NCBI GenBank assembly: GCA_033558025.1
Contig: JAUCEF010000009.1
Span: 2,914,001-2,978,000, forward strand
DNA: 64,000 nucleotides
From: Phytophthora sp. 'mugwort'
Lineage: Eukaryota; Oomycota; Peronosporomycetes; Peronosporales; Peronosporaceae
Direction of reading: 5' to 3'
Under the pieces are notes generated by a model. The model was not told the DNA's origin. It did not search any database and saw only the letters and a program-made list of their open reading frames with translations. A program made the translations under genes and the position numbers. Positions 51,344 to 62,448 of the stretch are shown here, in pieces; within the stretch, counting starts at the first letter, position 1; each line of letters opens with the position of its first letter.

Positions 51344-54300
51344 TCAGCGCTTCGATGCGAGTTTGCTCCGGAGCACACTGAACTGCGTCGCAGAGATTGG
51401 CTTCGTCATGATGTCCGCCAGCATGTCGGTTGTCGAAACATACTGCAGCACCACTTGACCGTCTTCCACCTTCTCGCGCACGAAATGGTAGCGAATGTCG
51501 ATGTGCTTGGTGCGCTTGTGGAATTCGGGATTCTTGGCCAACGCGATGGAACCTTGGTTGTCCTCGTAGATCTTGATTGCTTCATCGCTTGTCATCTCGC
51601 CGAGCTCGCACAGGAACACCTTGAGCCACACCGCCTCTTGTGTCGCCTCCGATAGCGCCATGTACTCAGCTTCCGTCGAAGACAGCGCCACTGTCCGCTG
51701 CTTCTTGCTCCTCCAGCTGATGCATCCGCCATTCATCATGAACGCGTAGCCACTTGTACTTCTTCTTGACTCGATGTCTCCAGCCCAGTCGGCATCTGAA
51801 TAGCCTTGGGGTCCGTCGTCGCAGCTCGCTTGAAACTCGATGCCGTGCGTCTTCGTGCCTTGAATGTACCTGAAGACCCTCTTGAGCGCCTGCCAGTGTG
51901 TCGGACATGGGTCTGCTGCAAACTGGCTGAGAACTCCCACTGCTGCTGCGAGGTCCGGGCGTGTGCCTACCATGAGATACATGAGGCATCCCACAGCGTT
52001 CCGGTATGGCACGTTTACCATGGTCTCGTCGTGCTTGCAGCCGCCCTCGCACATGGCCTTGGTCAGCTTGAGGCCCGGATCCTGTGGCGTCTTAACAGGG
52101 TTGCTCTTCTCCATGTTGAACTTCTCCAGAATGTCTTTCGCAAACTTGGTTTGCCGCATCGACACCTTCCCTGTCGTCATATCTTGATCGATTTCCATGC
52201 CGAGGAAGTACTTGAGGTGGCCCAGGTCCGTCATCTCGAAACGGTCACTGAGCGCCTTCTTCGTCGACTTGAGCAGCTTGTCGTTGTTACTTGCGAGGAT
52301 CAGGTCGTCGACATATAGCGCCACGAAGATCATGTCTTGGTCGTCACGCTTGAAGTAGATGCAGTGGTCAGACTCGCACTTCTTGAACCCTAGCTTGAGC
52401 ATGAGGTCGTCGATGGTCTTGTTCCACATCCGCGGCGACTGCTTCAAACCGTAAAGAGACCGCTTGAGCTGACAGACATAGTCCGGGTGCTTTTCATCGC
52501 TGTAGCCGTCCGGCTGTGCCATGTAGATGTCTTCGTCTAACAAACCGTTCAGGAAAGCTGTCTTGACATCCATCTGGTGCACCATGAGATTGTACTTGGC
52601 CGCCAGACTGAGCAGGATCCTGATCGACGTGAACTTGGCCACTGGCGCGAAAGTCTCGTCGTAGTCGATGCCGTACTTCTGCGAAAATCCCTTGGCCACC
52701 AGGCGCGCCTTGAACCGTTCGATCTCTCCAGCCTGGTTCTCCTTCACACGGAACACCCATCGGTTGCCGATTGCCTTGCGTCCTTTTGGCAGCGGCACGA
52801 GGATCCACGTCTCGTTCTTCCGGAGCGACTCGACCTCCGAGTCACACGCCTCCTTCCACTTGACTGCGTCGCTGGATTCCATCGCCGACTTGAACGTGGT
52901 CGGCATTTCTCCCACTGAATTCACGACGTATGCAGCTTCGAAGTCTTGACTTTCTTGAGCCGCAGCCGACATCTCGTCCAGAGTCAGGTGTCGACTCTGC
53001 CGCTTGGCACTTGGAACTTCCACAGCTTCTTCCAGCGACTGCGTCCGCGGGTGTCGCTTGCTGCCTGGTTCAAAACCTTCGTCCCGCGCTGCTTCTTCGT
53101 CTTCTTCTTCTTTGTCGTCTTCATCCGACTGCAACGAATCTTGATCCGTCGTCTCTTCATCTTGAATGACCACCACCTCCCTCTGATGGTAGTCACGTCT
53201 CCCACTGTCGAAGACGTCTTCCATAAACTGCGCGTCGCGGCTCACCAGCACGCGACCGCTCTTGGTCTCTTCGAAACGGTACGCTTTCTCATGCTCCGAG
53301 TATCCCAGGAACCGACAGCGCACCGACCGAGCGTCAAACTTGGTACGCTTCTCCTTCGGCACGTGCACGTACGCGTGGCAACCGAACACCTTGAGGTTCG
53401 CTAGCAGCGGTTTCTTGCCTGTCCAAACCTGGTGCGGCGACTTGTCGTGGTTGATGGCACGCGTCGGACACCGATTACGGAGGAACGTAGCTGTCACGAC
53501 AGCTTCACCCCAATACGTCTTGGGCAATCCAGCATGTTCCAGCATGCAACGCGCACACTCCACCAACGTCCGGTTCATGCGCTCGGCGACTCCGTTCAGC
53601 TGAGGCGTGTATGGCGGCGTGAACTTCTGCATGATACCACGGTCCGCACAGAACTTGGCCATCTCACCCGAAGTGTACTCGCTGCCGTTGTCGCTCCGCA
53701 GCATTTTCACGCGCTTGCCAGTCTGGGTCTCAGCTAACGCGACGAATTGCGCGAACTTGTCGGCCACCTCGGACTTGTTGCGCAGCAAGTACACCACACA
53801 GAAGTGCGACTTGTCATCGATAAACGTGACAAAATAGCGCTTGCCTCCAAAGGTCGGCGTCTGCATGGGACCGCATACATCACTGTGTACGACTTCTAGC
53901 ACTTGCTTGGCACGGTTTGGCGACGTCTTCATGTAGCTTACTCGCGTTTGCTTGCCGAGTGAGCACCCGTCGCATAACTCCCACTGCTTCACCGACGCCA
54001 TGTCGATACCAACACCGTAGCCCTTCTTGACGATGGCGTCTAGACCGCCATGGCCGATGTGACCAAGTCGAAGGTGCCAGAGGTACGACGTGGTGTCCCC
54101 TTGGCGATCCTTCGAACTTGCCGCATTGGCCTCGTCAGGCATCATCGGAGTCATGCACAGCTTGAACAGTCCTTTGCCCTCACGAGCGCCGAGCTTCCAC
54201 TTGAGACTCTTCGTTTCAGCGAAGCACCCGTCGCTCTCGAAGATAACTGGCCCGACGTCCTTAGTGAACCGACCAACCGAAAACAGGTTACGCGACAGCT

Positions 54301-55105
54301 TCGGAATGTGCCACACGTTCGTGAGTACACCCTTCTTCATGCCGCGCGGGGTCTTCATCGACATCACAATGTCGCCGGTCCCCACAGCCTGAACCACACC
54401 GTCGTCCGCGAGATGCACGTCCACCGAAGAGATCTTCTTGTAGTTCTTCATGTACTCCTTCGAGTACGTCATGTGCTGCGTCGCACCCGAGTCGACCAGC
54501 CACACTCCATTCGACTTGGAGGCACCCGTGTTACCACCAACCGAGAAGAGGAAGTCGCCAGAGTCGTCTTCACTCTGCGCGACATTCGCTCGTTGCGGCC
54601 TCTGCCGCTCCGCGTTCTCGCGGATTCGCACCGGACACTTGGCGATCCAATGTCCCTGCTCGCCACAGTAGTGACAGGCACTAATCTTCTGCGCCTGCCG
54701 ACCCTTGCGCTTGTTGTCGCTTGTCATGAACGCTTGACCTTGACCGTGCGCGGTGCCGTCCGTACCGCCACCTTGTTCCTTGCGCTTCATGTCCTCATGA
54801 AGCAGCCGAGACGTCACGAGTTCCCACGACAGTGAGTCGGCTCTCGACTCCAACGCCGTGATCAGGAACTGGTACGACTCGCTCAGACTTCCCAAAAGCG
54901 TGATCACCAAGTCGTCCTCGCTGACCGGAGCGCCCACTGCGTCGAGCTGCTCCGCCAGCGTCTTGATCTTGTTGATGTGCTCCAGCACATCATCACCTTC
55001 GTCCATCATCGTCGTGAAGAAACGCCGACGAAGAAAGAGCTTGTTGGCCAAACTCTTCTTCTCGAAGTGTCCTTCCAGTCTTGACCATGCATCATGCGCG
55101 CCACT
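51344..55105 (-). CDS. A Gag-Pol from mid-Gag to RNase H, over 1,230 residues open
   Basis: The longest open frame in the window. From the CCACT site in Gag through knuckle CHYCGEQGHWIAKC, protease WLVDSGATQHM, pre-integrase LRLGHIGHGG, integrase HSDVCGPM/RSDNGSEY/LNGVAERM, linker SKRHPRTQSLEEA, RT DVKTAFLNG and YVDD to RNase [21 protein letters not shown]. Integrase reads NGSEY where other A copies read NGGEY. One base is missing near 51357 (GATGCGAG for GATGCCGAG), so only the last ~25 residues differ. Apart from this and the B insertion the gene is intact. Confidence 0.92.
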   Translation of the reverse strand, partial: SGAHDAWSRLEGHFEKKSLANKLFLRRRFFTTMMDEGDDVLEHINKIKTLAEQLDAVGAPVSEDDLVITLLGSLSESYQFLITALESRADSLSWELVTSRLLHEDMKRKEQGGGTDGTAHGQGQAFMTSDNKRKGRQAQKISACHYCGEQGHWIAKCPVRIRENAERQRPQRANVAQSEDDSGDFLFSVGGNTGASKSNGVWLVDSGATQHMTYSKEYMKNYKKISSVDVHLADDGVVQAVGTGDIVMSMKTPRGMKKGVLTNVWHIPKLSRNLFSVGRFTKDVGPVIFESDGCFAETKSLKWKLGAREGKGLFKLCMTPMMPDEANAASSKDRQGDTTSYLWHLRLGHIGHGGLDAIVKKGYGVGIDMASVKQWELCDGCSLGKQTRVSYMKTSPNRAKQVLEVVHSDVCGPMQTPTFGGKRYFVTFIDDKSHFCVVYLLRNKSEVADKFAQFVALAETQTGKRVKMLRSDNGSEYTSGEMAKFCADRGIMQKFTPPYTPQLNGVAERMNRTLVECARCMLEHAGLPKTYWGEAVVTATFLRNRCPTRAINHDKSPHQVWTGKKPLLANLKVFGCHAYVHVPKEKRTKFDARSVRCRFLGYSEHEKAYRFEETKSGRVLVSRDAQFMEDVFDSGRRDYHQREVVVIQDEETTDQDSLQSDEDDKEEEDEEAARDEGFEPGSKRHPRTQSLEEAVEVPSAKRQSRHLTLDEMSAAAQESQDFEAAYVVNSVGEMPTTFKSAMESSDAVKWKEACDSEVESLRKNETWILVPLPKGRKAIGNRWVFRVKENQAGEIERFKARLVAKGFSQKYGIDYDETFAPVAKFTSIRILLSLAAKYNLMVHQMDVKTAFLNGLLDEDIYMAQPDGYSDEKHPDYVCQLKRSLYGLKQSPRMWNKTIDDLMLKLGFKKCESDHCIYFKRDDQDMIFVALYVDDLILASNNDKLLKSTKKALSDRFEMTDLGHLKYFLGMEIDQDMTTGKVSMRQTKFAKDILEKFNMEKSNPVKTPQDPGLKLTKAMCEGGCKHDETMVNVPYRNAVGCLMYLMVGTRPDLAAAVGVLSQFAADPCPTHWQALKRVFRYIQGTKTHGIEFQASCDDGPQGYSDADWAGDIESRRSTSGYAFMMNGGCISWRSKKQRTVALSSTEAEYMALSEATQEAVWLKVFLCELGEMTSDEAIKIYEDNQGSIALAKNPEFHKRTKHIDIRYHFVREKVEDGQVVLQYVSTTDMLADIMTKPISATQFSVLRSKLASKR

Positions 55106-55445
55106 TGAAGAAAGGTTACGTTGGGTCTTGAACTTGACGTAGGGGTCTTGGACACCGCCGAGGCTTGAGGCGAGGCGAGGAAGGAGGCTTGAGAGGTTGA
55201 ATGGAAATTCAGAAGTGATTGATTTATCGGAGCTTACTTTGCCTGCCTACCTGGTATACTACATAGACATGCAACTATGCATCCAATCAATTGGTGCATC
55301 CAATCACCATCATTCCGTACTCGTCCAGTCATGAGTGGCGTAATCAGCGTGGCGTAATCATGGCGAGGGAGCATTGGACCGGTCCGGTTAACCGGTTCGG
55401 GTAACTTGGACTGGTACACTGTACCAAGGAAGTTACCCTGCAACA
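55106..55445 (-). repeat. B LTR (340 bp), 3' LTR
   Basis: Lacks about 17 bp around the GATTGGACGAGTAGG repeat (reads GTCCAGTCATGAGTGG). Otherwise like 7263-7619. Confidence 0.93.
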
Positions 55446-55452
55446 CGCCCCC

Positions 55453-56715
55453 TCAATGCGAACACGCGTGAACGCCGAGCGCCGCCGTCAAGTCCTTGTG
55501 GCGTGGTCCGGCGAGTCCCTTGGTCAAGATGTCGGCCAGCATGGTCGTAGTCTCGCAGTATTCGACGATCACTTCTCCGCGCTTGACTTCATCACGGATG
55601 TGATGGTACTTGATGTCGATATGCTTGGCGCGGCCATGGTTCACTGGGTTCTTGGTCATCTTGATGCACGACTGGTTGTCTTCGAAAATCTTCAACTCCG
55701 GCGTGGCTCCGCCTGCAGCAGCTAGGATCTCGCACAGCAACTTGTGCACCCACTTGCCTTCTTGGATGGCCAAGCTCAGTGCAATGTACTCGGCCTCACT
55801 TGTCGAGAGCGATACGCTTGACTGCTTCTTAGAACCCCACGACACTGGTCCGCCGACAACTTGGAACAGATAGCCTGACGTTGACTTGCGATTGCTTAAA
55901 TCACCTGCCCAGTCGGCGTCCGAAAAGCCTTGAAAGTCGACGTCCTTGCCTGGCAAAAAGCGAATTCCGTGCCACTTGGTACCTTGTAGGTAGCGAAAAA
56001 TGCGCTTGACTGCAATCCAATGTTCCACTTGCGGGTTCTCCATAAAGCGCGATACATAGCCAACAGCGAACGCAATGTCCGGGCGAGTCGATGTCATCAA
56101 GTGCATAAGTGCACCGACAGCCTCGCGAAATGGCGCGTCCAACCTGGTTGTGGAGTCGCTTGAGACCAGCTTCATGCTGATGTCGACCGGACTTGCAGCA
56201 GGTTTGCAGTCTTGCATGCCAAAGCGCTCCAGGATGTCGTTGATGTACCGAGCTTGACTTAAGGTGACACTGCCATCCGCCTTGTCGACCACTTCGATCC
56301 CCAGGATGAAGGAACACTTGCCACTGTCGGTCATCTCAAACCGCGACTTGAGTTGGCGCTTGACTTCTTCAATCAATGTTGCCGAGCTCCCGGTCACCAA
56401 CACGTCGTCCACGTAGACCAACAGCAGAACGCATTCACCGCCGATGACCTTGATGTAGAGGCAGGGGTCGTAGCTTGATACACGAAAACCGATGGAGCGC
56501 ACATGCTCGTCGAAGGTCTCGTTCCAAACTCGTGAAGCTTGTTTCAGCCCGAAGATCGCCTTGAGCAACTCCACGCAGTCGAAACCATCGTCCAGTTCCA
56601 CGCCTTCAGGCACACTGCAAAACACCTTTTCCTTCATCAAACCGTACAGGAACGCGGTGACCACGTCGAGTTGGTCGATCGGCCATCCGTAGTACTTGGC
56701 GATCGCGATGATCAT
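55453..56715 (-). CDS. B(-) RT palm to RNase H open frame
   Basis: 420 residues: [18 protein letters not shown] (Phe for Tyr), [36 protein letters not shown]. Cut from the RT fingers by a small deletion near 56727 (GTCCCTATTTG for GTCACGTACTTG). Confidence 0.88.
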   Translation of the reverse strand: MIIAIAKYYGWPIDQLDVVTAFLYGLMKEKVFCSVPEGVELDDGFDCVELLKAIFGLKQASRVWNETFDEHVRSIGFRVSSYDPCLYIKVIGGECVLLLVYVDDVLVTGSSATLIEEVKRQLKSRFEMTDSGKCSFILGIEVVDKADGSVTLSQARYINDILERFGMQDCKPAASPVDISMKLVSSDSTTRLDAPFREAVGALMHLMTSTRPDIAFAVGYVSRFMENPQVEHWIAVKRIFRYLQGTKWHGIRFLPGKDVDFQGFSDADWAGDLSNRKSTSGYLFQVVGGPVSWGSKKQSSVSLSTSEAEYIALSLAIQEGKWVHKLLCEILAAAGGATPELKIFEDNQSCIKMTKNPVNHGRAKHIDIKYHHIRDEVKRGEVIVEYCETTTMLADILTKGLAGPRHKDLTAALGVHACSH

Positions 56716-56726
56716 TCGCAGCGTCC

Positions 56727-57431
56727 CTATTTGATCACGGGCGAAAACGTCTCGGTGTAGTCGATCCCATACTTCTGCACGAAGCCTTTCGCGACGAGTC
56801 GAGCCTTGAATTTTTCGATGGATCCGTCAGCATTGCGCTTGATCTTGAAGACCCACTTGGTACCGACTGCGCGTTGATTGTTAGGCAGTTTCGCCGCACG
56901 GAAAACACCTCGAAGCCGCATTGACTTGAGTTCAGCGCGAATTGCCTTGCGCCAATGAGCTTCGTCTGGACCGTTCACAGCTTCTTGAAATGTCTTGGGT
57001 TCCGCGCTGTCACTTGCTTCCACCGCATTCGCACTTGCACGCCAGAACATTGGCGAAGTCGAGCTGTCTTCATCGTTGTCTTCCGATTCTTCTTGCGGCG
57101 TAGACGATTCACGTTGGTTTTCTTCTTCCGAGTGGTCGGGAGCACTAGCTTCTTCGAGCCCAACAGTGCGACGTGGGCGCCGAACATTGGCGCGATCTTC
57201 GTTTTCCGGACGCGATTTCCGCTTCCCCGCCTGCTTGAACACCCTTGTGCCAATGTTGTCGGAGACTTGCATTTCGTCAAAATAGTCGGCAACTTCGTTG
57301 ACTCCTTCATCACCAATAGCTTCAGCCCCATCAAAGCTTGACTCATCGAATGTGACATCGCGAGAGATCAGCACCTGCCCCGCCTCGATGTCATAAACTC
57401 GATACGCCTTGGAACGCTCCTCGTAACCCAT
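56727..57431 (-). pseudogene. B(-) integrase tail, linker and RT fingers
   Basis: Middle frame: [38 protein letters not shown] to FSPVIK. Bounded by frameshifts on both sides. Confidence 0.87.
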
Positions 57432-59476
57432 GAAAATACCTTTTCACGAGCTTTGGGATCCCACTTGAGTCGCTTCTCCTTCGGCGTCAAGATATAGGCC
57501 TTGCACCCGAAGATCCGCATGTGCTTGACGTTGGGCTTGGACTTGTAGATGATTTCGAACGGAGTTTTGTCGGGCGACTTCGGAGACGGCAGACGATTCT
57601 TGATGTAACTTGCCGTCATTGCCGCTTCCGCCCAGAACGTCTTGTCCAAGCCAGCGTAGTGAAGCATACTGCGGCCGATAGTCACGATGGTTCGGTTGGC
57701 GCGCTCAGCAGTTGCGTTGGTTTGGTGCGCATACCGAACCGTGGGCTGGACTTCGATGCCGTGGTCTTCGTAGAAAGTCTTGAGCGAGTTGGTCGCGAAC
57801 TCTTTGGCTCCATCATGCCGCACAAACTTCACCTTGGCATCGAATTGCTTCTCCACCTTGGTAATGAAGCGACGCAAGCAGCCTTCGCTTTCCGACTTGG
57901 CTTGCAAGCAGAATCCCGTCATGCAGCTGCTGGCTTCGTCCGTGAGAAGCAGCAAGTAGCGACTGCCACCCAGCGACTCTTCCTCCATGGGTCCACAAAT
58001 ATCAAAGTGAAGGAACTCGAACGGCTTGTACTTGGGCTTGTTCGGGTTGCTTGGGAAGGGCTTTTGCACCATTTTTCCTTGTTGGCACCCGCGACACTGG
58101 CTTGAGTTCTTTGACGATGTCGGCATCTTGGCACCCGTGACCATGCCACTTGAGACCATCTTCCGAAGAACGTCGCTGGGTGCGTGACCCATACGTGCAT
58201 GAAGATCGACCGCGTTGACCGATACATCGGTCACCGAATTCGCAGCGAAACTTGGCACCCGGAGCCAGTAGAGACCGTCGATCAGGTCCGCGGAAGCCAC
58301 GATCTTTTTCGACGTCTTGTGTGCGATGTGCATTTCTGCTCCATCAAACACCACCTTGAACTGTCCGCTTCGGTTGATCTGGGGTACCGAAAGCAGATTC
58401 TTGTTCATACTTGGTACGTAGAGCGCGTCTTGAACGTGGATGTCGCGTTCGCCACCATTAGGCAAGGTGACGCGCTGCATGACCGTTCCAACTCCCTTGA
58501 TCTTGGCAGTATTGCCGTTTGCGACAGTGAGTTCACCTTCGTCGCATGCCTTGATGTTGACAAACTTATTCTTGTCATTGCAGATGTGGTGCGTGGCACC
58601 ACTGTCGATGGCCCATGAGCCTTGAAACTTGTTGGTCTTGGAGATACCACACTCCATAGAGACCGCAAACGCGATGAAGTCATCATCGCTGTCGTCGCGC
58701 CATTGGACATTGTTCGCACCGCGACCAGACCGGCCACGTCGTGCACCTCGATTGTCATCCTTTTGCTTGGTCCAGCACTTGTCCACGACGTGTCCCGATT
58801 TCCCGCAGTAAGTGCAGTGGCGGCTTTCACGCTCGGCATTAAAGGCCCTTGCAGTGTCTTCAATCTTCACCTGAGCAGTCTTCTCGCCCTGCCGCTTGAT
58901 GTGCTCGTTCGTGAGCACCTTGATCACGTCTTGAGTGCGCAGCTCTGCGTTGCTCATCTCCAAGTTGAGAACCACGTTCTCGAAACTCTTGGGCAGACTC
59001 CGTAACAGGCAGATTGCCACGTCTTCATCCTCCATCTTGGCGCCGATGCTGCTGAGCTTGGCGCTGATGTTGAGGACTTCGTTGCAATGATGAAGCACAT
59101 TGCCGCCTTCTGCCATCTCCATGCTGAAGAGCTGGCGCTTCAGGTAGATACGACCAGCCTTCTGTGACCCCCCGTAGAGTGAACGCAGACGCGTCCAGGC
59201 CACCCAGGCTTCTTCGCAGTCGTCGACCACATGGTGGTAGTCCGCATCCATGTGGAGCAACATCAGACCGAACGCGATGTTGCTGGACTTGACGTAGTCG
59301 TCCATGGCCCTCGGGTCCGCGAAGCTTGGCGTCGTCTCCCGGTTCACGACGTTCCATACCGACTTGGTCAGGAACACGCCACGCATGTAGCGGTTCCAGG
59401 TGGCGAAGTTGTCGCCGTTGAACTTGTCAATGGAGATCTTGGTATCTTGCACAGACGACATGGTACTTGGGCTCAT
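57368..59476 (-). CDS. B(-) Gag-protease-integrase open frame
   Basis: Starts at the primer-site ATG (59476). About 703 residues without a stop: Gag, knuckle [14 protein letters not shown], protease [14 protein letters not shown], pre-integrase LHARMGHAP ... CRGCQQG, integrase [24 protein letters not shown]. Unlike B(+), Gag-protease is undamaged. A two-base gain near 57440 (GAAAAGG for GAAGG) derails it at [18 protein letters not shown] has Ser where B(+) has Ile. Confidence 0.9.
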   Translation of the reverse strand: MSPSTMSSVQDTKISIDKFNGDNFATWNRYMRGVFLTKSVWNVVNRETTPSFADPRAMDDYVKSSNIAFGLMLLHMDADYHHVVDDCEEAWVAWTRLRSLYGGSQKAGRIYLKRQLFSMEMAEGGNVLHHCNEVLNISAKLSSIGAKMEDEDVAICLLRSLPKSFENVVLNLEMSNAELRTQDVIKVLTNEHIKRQGEKTAQVKIEDTARAFNAERESRHCTYCGKSGHVVDKCWTKQKDDNRGARRGRSGRGANNVQWRDDSDDDFIAFAVSMECGISKTNKFQGSWAIDSGATHHICNDKNKFVNIKACDEGELTVANGNTAKIKGVGTVMQRVTLPNGGERDIHVQDALYVPSMNKNLLSVPQINRSGQFKVVFDGAEMHIAHKTSKKIVASADLIDGLYWLRVPSFAANSVTDVSVNAVDLHARMGHAPSDVLRKMVSSGMVTGAKMPTSSKNSSQCRGCQQGKMVQKPFPSNPNKPKYKPFEFLHFDICGPMEEESLGGSRYLLLLTDEASSCMTGFCLQAKSESEGCLRRFITKVEKQFDAKVKFVRHDGAKEFATNSLKTFYEDHGIEVQPTVRYAHQTNATAERANRTIVTIGRSMLHYAGLDKTFWAEAAMTASYIKNRLPSPKSPDKTPFEIIYKSKPNVKHMRIFGCKAYILTPKEKRLKWDPKAREKVFSWVTRSVPRRIEFMTSRRGRC

Positions 59477-59480
59477 AACC
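59466..59480 (-). other. B(-) primer-binding site
   Basis: GGTTATGAGCCCAAG on the minus strand, abutting the 5' LTR. Confidence 0.8.
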
Positions 59481-59819
59481 TGAAGAAAGGTTACGTTGGG
59501 TCTTGAACTTGACGTAGGGGTCTTGGACACCGCCGAGGCTTGAGGCGAGGCGAGGAAGGAGGCTTGAGAGGTTGAATGGAAATTCAGAAGTGATTGATTT
59601 ATCGGACTTACTTTGCCTGCCTACCTGGTATACTACATAGACATGCAACTATGCATCCAATCAATTGGTGCATCCAATCACCATCATTCCGTACTCGTCC
59701 AGTCATGAGTGGCGTAATCAGCGTGGCGTAATCATGGCGAGGGAGCATTGGACCGGTCCGGTTAACCGGTTCGGGTAACTTGGACTGGTACACTGTACCA
59801 AGGAAGTTACCCTGCAACA
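59481..59819 (-). repeat. B LTR (339 bp), 5' LTR
   Basis: Same 17-bp deletion as its partner, plus one further base missing (CGGACTTAC for CGGAGCTTAC). Confidence 0.93.
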
Positions 59820-60121
59820 CCACTCGCCGAGCGAACCAGCGGCAGCTGCGAATCCTCCATCGCGAGACAGATCATCGCCAGCGCCTTGCGCAACTTCTTC
59901 CGAAAGAGCGCTTGATCCGCCGCAGTCTGGCAGTGCTCCAGCTTCACTTCCCCACTTGTCACTTCCCACAGTTCGCGCTCCTCGAGCACCATCTGCATCT
60001 TGAACTTCCACGTGTGGAAGTTAGTTCCGTCGAACTTGTTAATGCGGGCGGTAGTCGAAGTGGCGTCCATGGCGAAGGCGTAGTCGGGGTCTTGGTCAGG
60101 GAAGACGGGGCTTGGGCTCAT
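59820..60121 (-). pseudogene. A Gag N-terminus, upstream of the B insertion
   Basis: From the primer-site ATG (60121) MSPSPVFPDQDPDYAFAMD to VRSASG, where CCACT and B interrupt. Continues in frame at 55105, giving a contiguous A polyprotein once B is removed. KKLRKAL replaces the usual KKSRKAL. Confidence 0.9.
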
Positions 60122-60125
60122 AACC

Positions 60126-60479
60126 AAAAGGCTTGGTCACTTGATGGCAAAATGCAAAGTGATTGATTTAGGTCCTTAGTTCGCAAACTCCTTGCTACCT
60201 CTAAGCCTACAGTTCTACCTACTGGGTACACTCTACTGGATTCTCTACTGGATACTGAGTTACTTCAGCCAATCAGGGAGTGCCACGTAGAGCCCATCAT
60301 GTACCCACAATCTTGTACCCACCCATGGCGTAATCGTCCGTGGCGTAAACACCGTCCCATAAACACCGTGACGTAATCTTCGTCTCGTAATCACAGGATG
60401 ATTGCGATGCCACTGAGTGAAGGTCATACCGGTATCCTACCGGTATACAGCAGCTGGTCGAGACGTCTCCTTGACAACA
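60126..60479 (-). repeat. A LTR (354 bp), 5' LTR
   Basis: Matches 50968-51321. Primer site at 60111-60125 precedes it on the left. Followed by GTCTT and C integrase. Confidence 0.94.
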
Positions 60480-62096
60480 GTCTTCACTTTCCGACTTGGC
60501 ACGCAGACAGAAACCCTTCATGCATCCGCTGGCTTCGTCCACGATCAGAAGCAGGTACTTGCTACCGCCAAGCGAGTTTTCCTCCATGGGTCCGCAGATG
60601 TCAAAGTGGAGCAGCTCAAATGTGTCGTAGCGACGCTTGTCACGGTTGCTTGGGAATGGTTTTTGGACCATTTTGCCTTGCTGGCAACCACGACACACAC
60701 TTGGTCCACTCGACTTGGAAGGTGCTTTCGCGTCCTTGATCATCTTGGTGTCGACCATCCTGCGAAGAACCTCGACTGGAGCGTGACCCATACGCGCGTG
60801 CAAATCGACCGTCCTTCCACTTGTCGCCGCATTTGCCGATCGCTGAGGTGTGCGAAGCCAGTAGAGTCCGTCCACGAGATCCGCCGTCGCCACCACTTGA
60901 TTCGAGTCCTTGCGCGAAACGTGCATCTCAGTGCCGTCAAATACCACTTGGAACTTGCCATGCTTGTTTATCTGCGGCACTGAAAGCAGATTCTTGCTCA
61001 TATTTGGCACGTAAAGCGCGTTCTTGATCTCGATCTCGCGCTCGTCGCCGTTAGGCAGGACCACTCTTTCCACGATGGTCCCCACACCCTTGATGGCAGC
61101 CTTGTTGCCATCGGCCACCGAAAGTTCGCCTTCACTTCGCTCGATCAAATTGGCGAACTTGGACTTGTCGTTGCAAATATGGTGCGTGGCACCGCTGTCG
61201 ACCGCCCACATCCCGGACACATTCTTGTCCGTCGAAACTCCACATTCCAGGGAAACCGCGAACGCCACTCGATCGTAGTCGTTGTCGTAGCCGTCGCTGT
61301 CGTTTCTCCACTGGATGTTGTTGGCCCCGCGTCCACGGCCGTTGCCGCCGCGTCTTGGCCCTCGGTTCTCGTCCTTCTGCTTGGTCCAGCACTTGTCAAT
61401 GACATGCCCCAATTTTCCGCAGTACGTGCATTGGCGAGGCTCACGGTCGGTGTTGAACGCCTTGGCCGCGTTCTCAGTCTTCACCGTCGCCGTCTTCTCG
61501 CCTTGTCGCTTGATGTGCTCGTTCGTGAGCACCTTCACAACGTCTTGCGACCGCAGCTCTGCATTGCTCATCTCCAAGTTCAGCACGACGTTCTCGTAGC
61601 TCTTGGGGAGACTGCGCAGCAAGCAGATCGCCACGTCCTCGTCCTCCATCTTGGCGCCGATGCTGCTGAGCTTGGCGCTGATGTTCAGGACATCATTGCA
61701 ATGATGCAACACATTGCCGCCTTCCGACATCTCCATGCTGAAGAGCTGTCGCTTCAGGTAGATGCGACCAGCCTTCTGCGATCCACCGTACAGCGTCTTC
61801 AAGCGCGTCCACGCGATCCATGCTTCCTCGCAGTCATCGACCACATGATGGTAGTCGGCGTCCATGTGAAGCAACATCAGTCCAAAAGCGATGTTGCTCG
61901 ACTTGACATACTCGTCCTTGGCCCGGGAGTCCGTAAAGGATGGAGACGTTTCCCGATTCACCACATGCCACGTCGACTTGGTCAGGAACACGCCACGCAT
62001 GTAGCGGTTCCACGTCGCGTAGTTGTCTCCGTTGAACTTGTCGATGGAGACCTTGGTCGAGACGTCTTGGGCAGAGGACATGGTGCTTGGGCTCAT
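60480..62096 (-). pseudogene. Outer C Gag-protease-pre-integrase, cut by A(-)
   Basis: Starts at the primer-site ATG (62096), MSPSTMSS. Gag core, knuckle [14 protein letters not shown], protease [14 protein letters not shown], pre-integrase LHARMGHAP ... CRGCQQGKM, integrase FDICGPM to SESEDC. No stop; interrupted at GTCTT. Intact when hit. Confidence 0.92.
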
Positions 62097-62100
62097 AACC
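62086..62100 (-). other. Outer C primer-binding site
   Basis: Standard GGTTATGAGCCCAAG on the minus strand. Confidence 0.8.
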
Positions 62101-62443
62101 TGATAAAGGTGTTGAGGTCTTGAAGCGAGGCTTGGGTTGAGCGGAGGGAGTTCTGCACTTGGGTGCGGGGACCGGAGTGAAGACCACTTGAGCTGAAGAA
62201 GGAAGATTCGAAAGTGATTGATTTATCGGAGCTTACACTACCTAGTCTACCACATAGATATGCAGCCCTGCATCCAATCATTTGGTGCATCCAATCACCA
62301 ACACTCCGCACTCGTCCAATCATCCTACTCGTCTAATCAGCGGTTGCGTAAACAACGTACCGTAAACATCGCGGGATCGTGTTGGACCAGTTCGGGTTAA
62401 CCGGTTACTGGTACACAGTACCAAAACCTGGCAACACTCAATA
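62101..62443 (-). repeat. C LTR (343 bp), 5' LTR of outer C
   Basis: Has private GACCAGTTCGGG and GCAACACTCAATA. The second GGCGG copy follows at 62444-62448. Confidence 0.93.
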
Positions 62444-62448
62444 GGCGG

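Larger units (their letters stand above)
55106..59819 (-). mobile_element. B(-) element (4,714 bp), target duplication CCACT
   Basis: 3' LTR 55106-55445, body 55446-59465, primer site 59466-59480, 5' LTR 59481-59819. CCACT at 55101-55105 and 59820-59824 (CCACTCGCC resumes A Gag). Both LTRs share a 17-bp deletion relative to B(+), so this is a distinct B lineage and a genuine pair. Confidence 0.95.
50968..60479 (-). mobile_element. A(-) element carrying B(-), target duplication GTCTT
   Basis: 3' LTR 50968-51321, body 51322-55105 and 59820-60110, primer site 60111-60125, 5' LTR 60126-60479. GTCTT at 50963-50967 and 60480-60484. The LTRs look identical over 354 bp. Length without B and one CCACT is 4,793 bp. 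Confidence 0.95.
40972..62443 (-). mobile_element. Outer C(-) element with nested C, A and B, target duplication GGCGG
   Basis: 3' LTR at 40972 (tandem copy at 43448), 5' LTR 62101-62443. Body pieces 43791-45923, 50660-50967 and 60480-62100. Total 21,472 bp minus inner C (4,741), A with B (9,517) and one tandem unit (2,476) leaves 4,738 bp, the full C length. GGCGG flanks on both sides. Confidence 0.92.
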
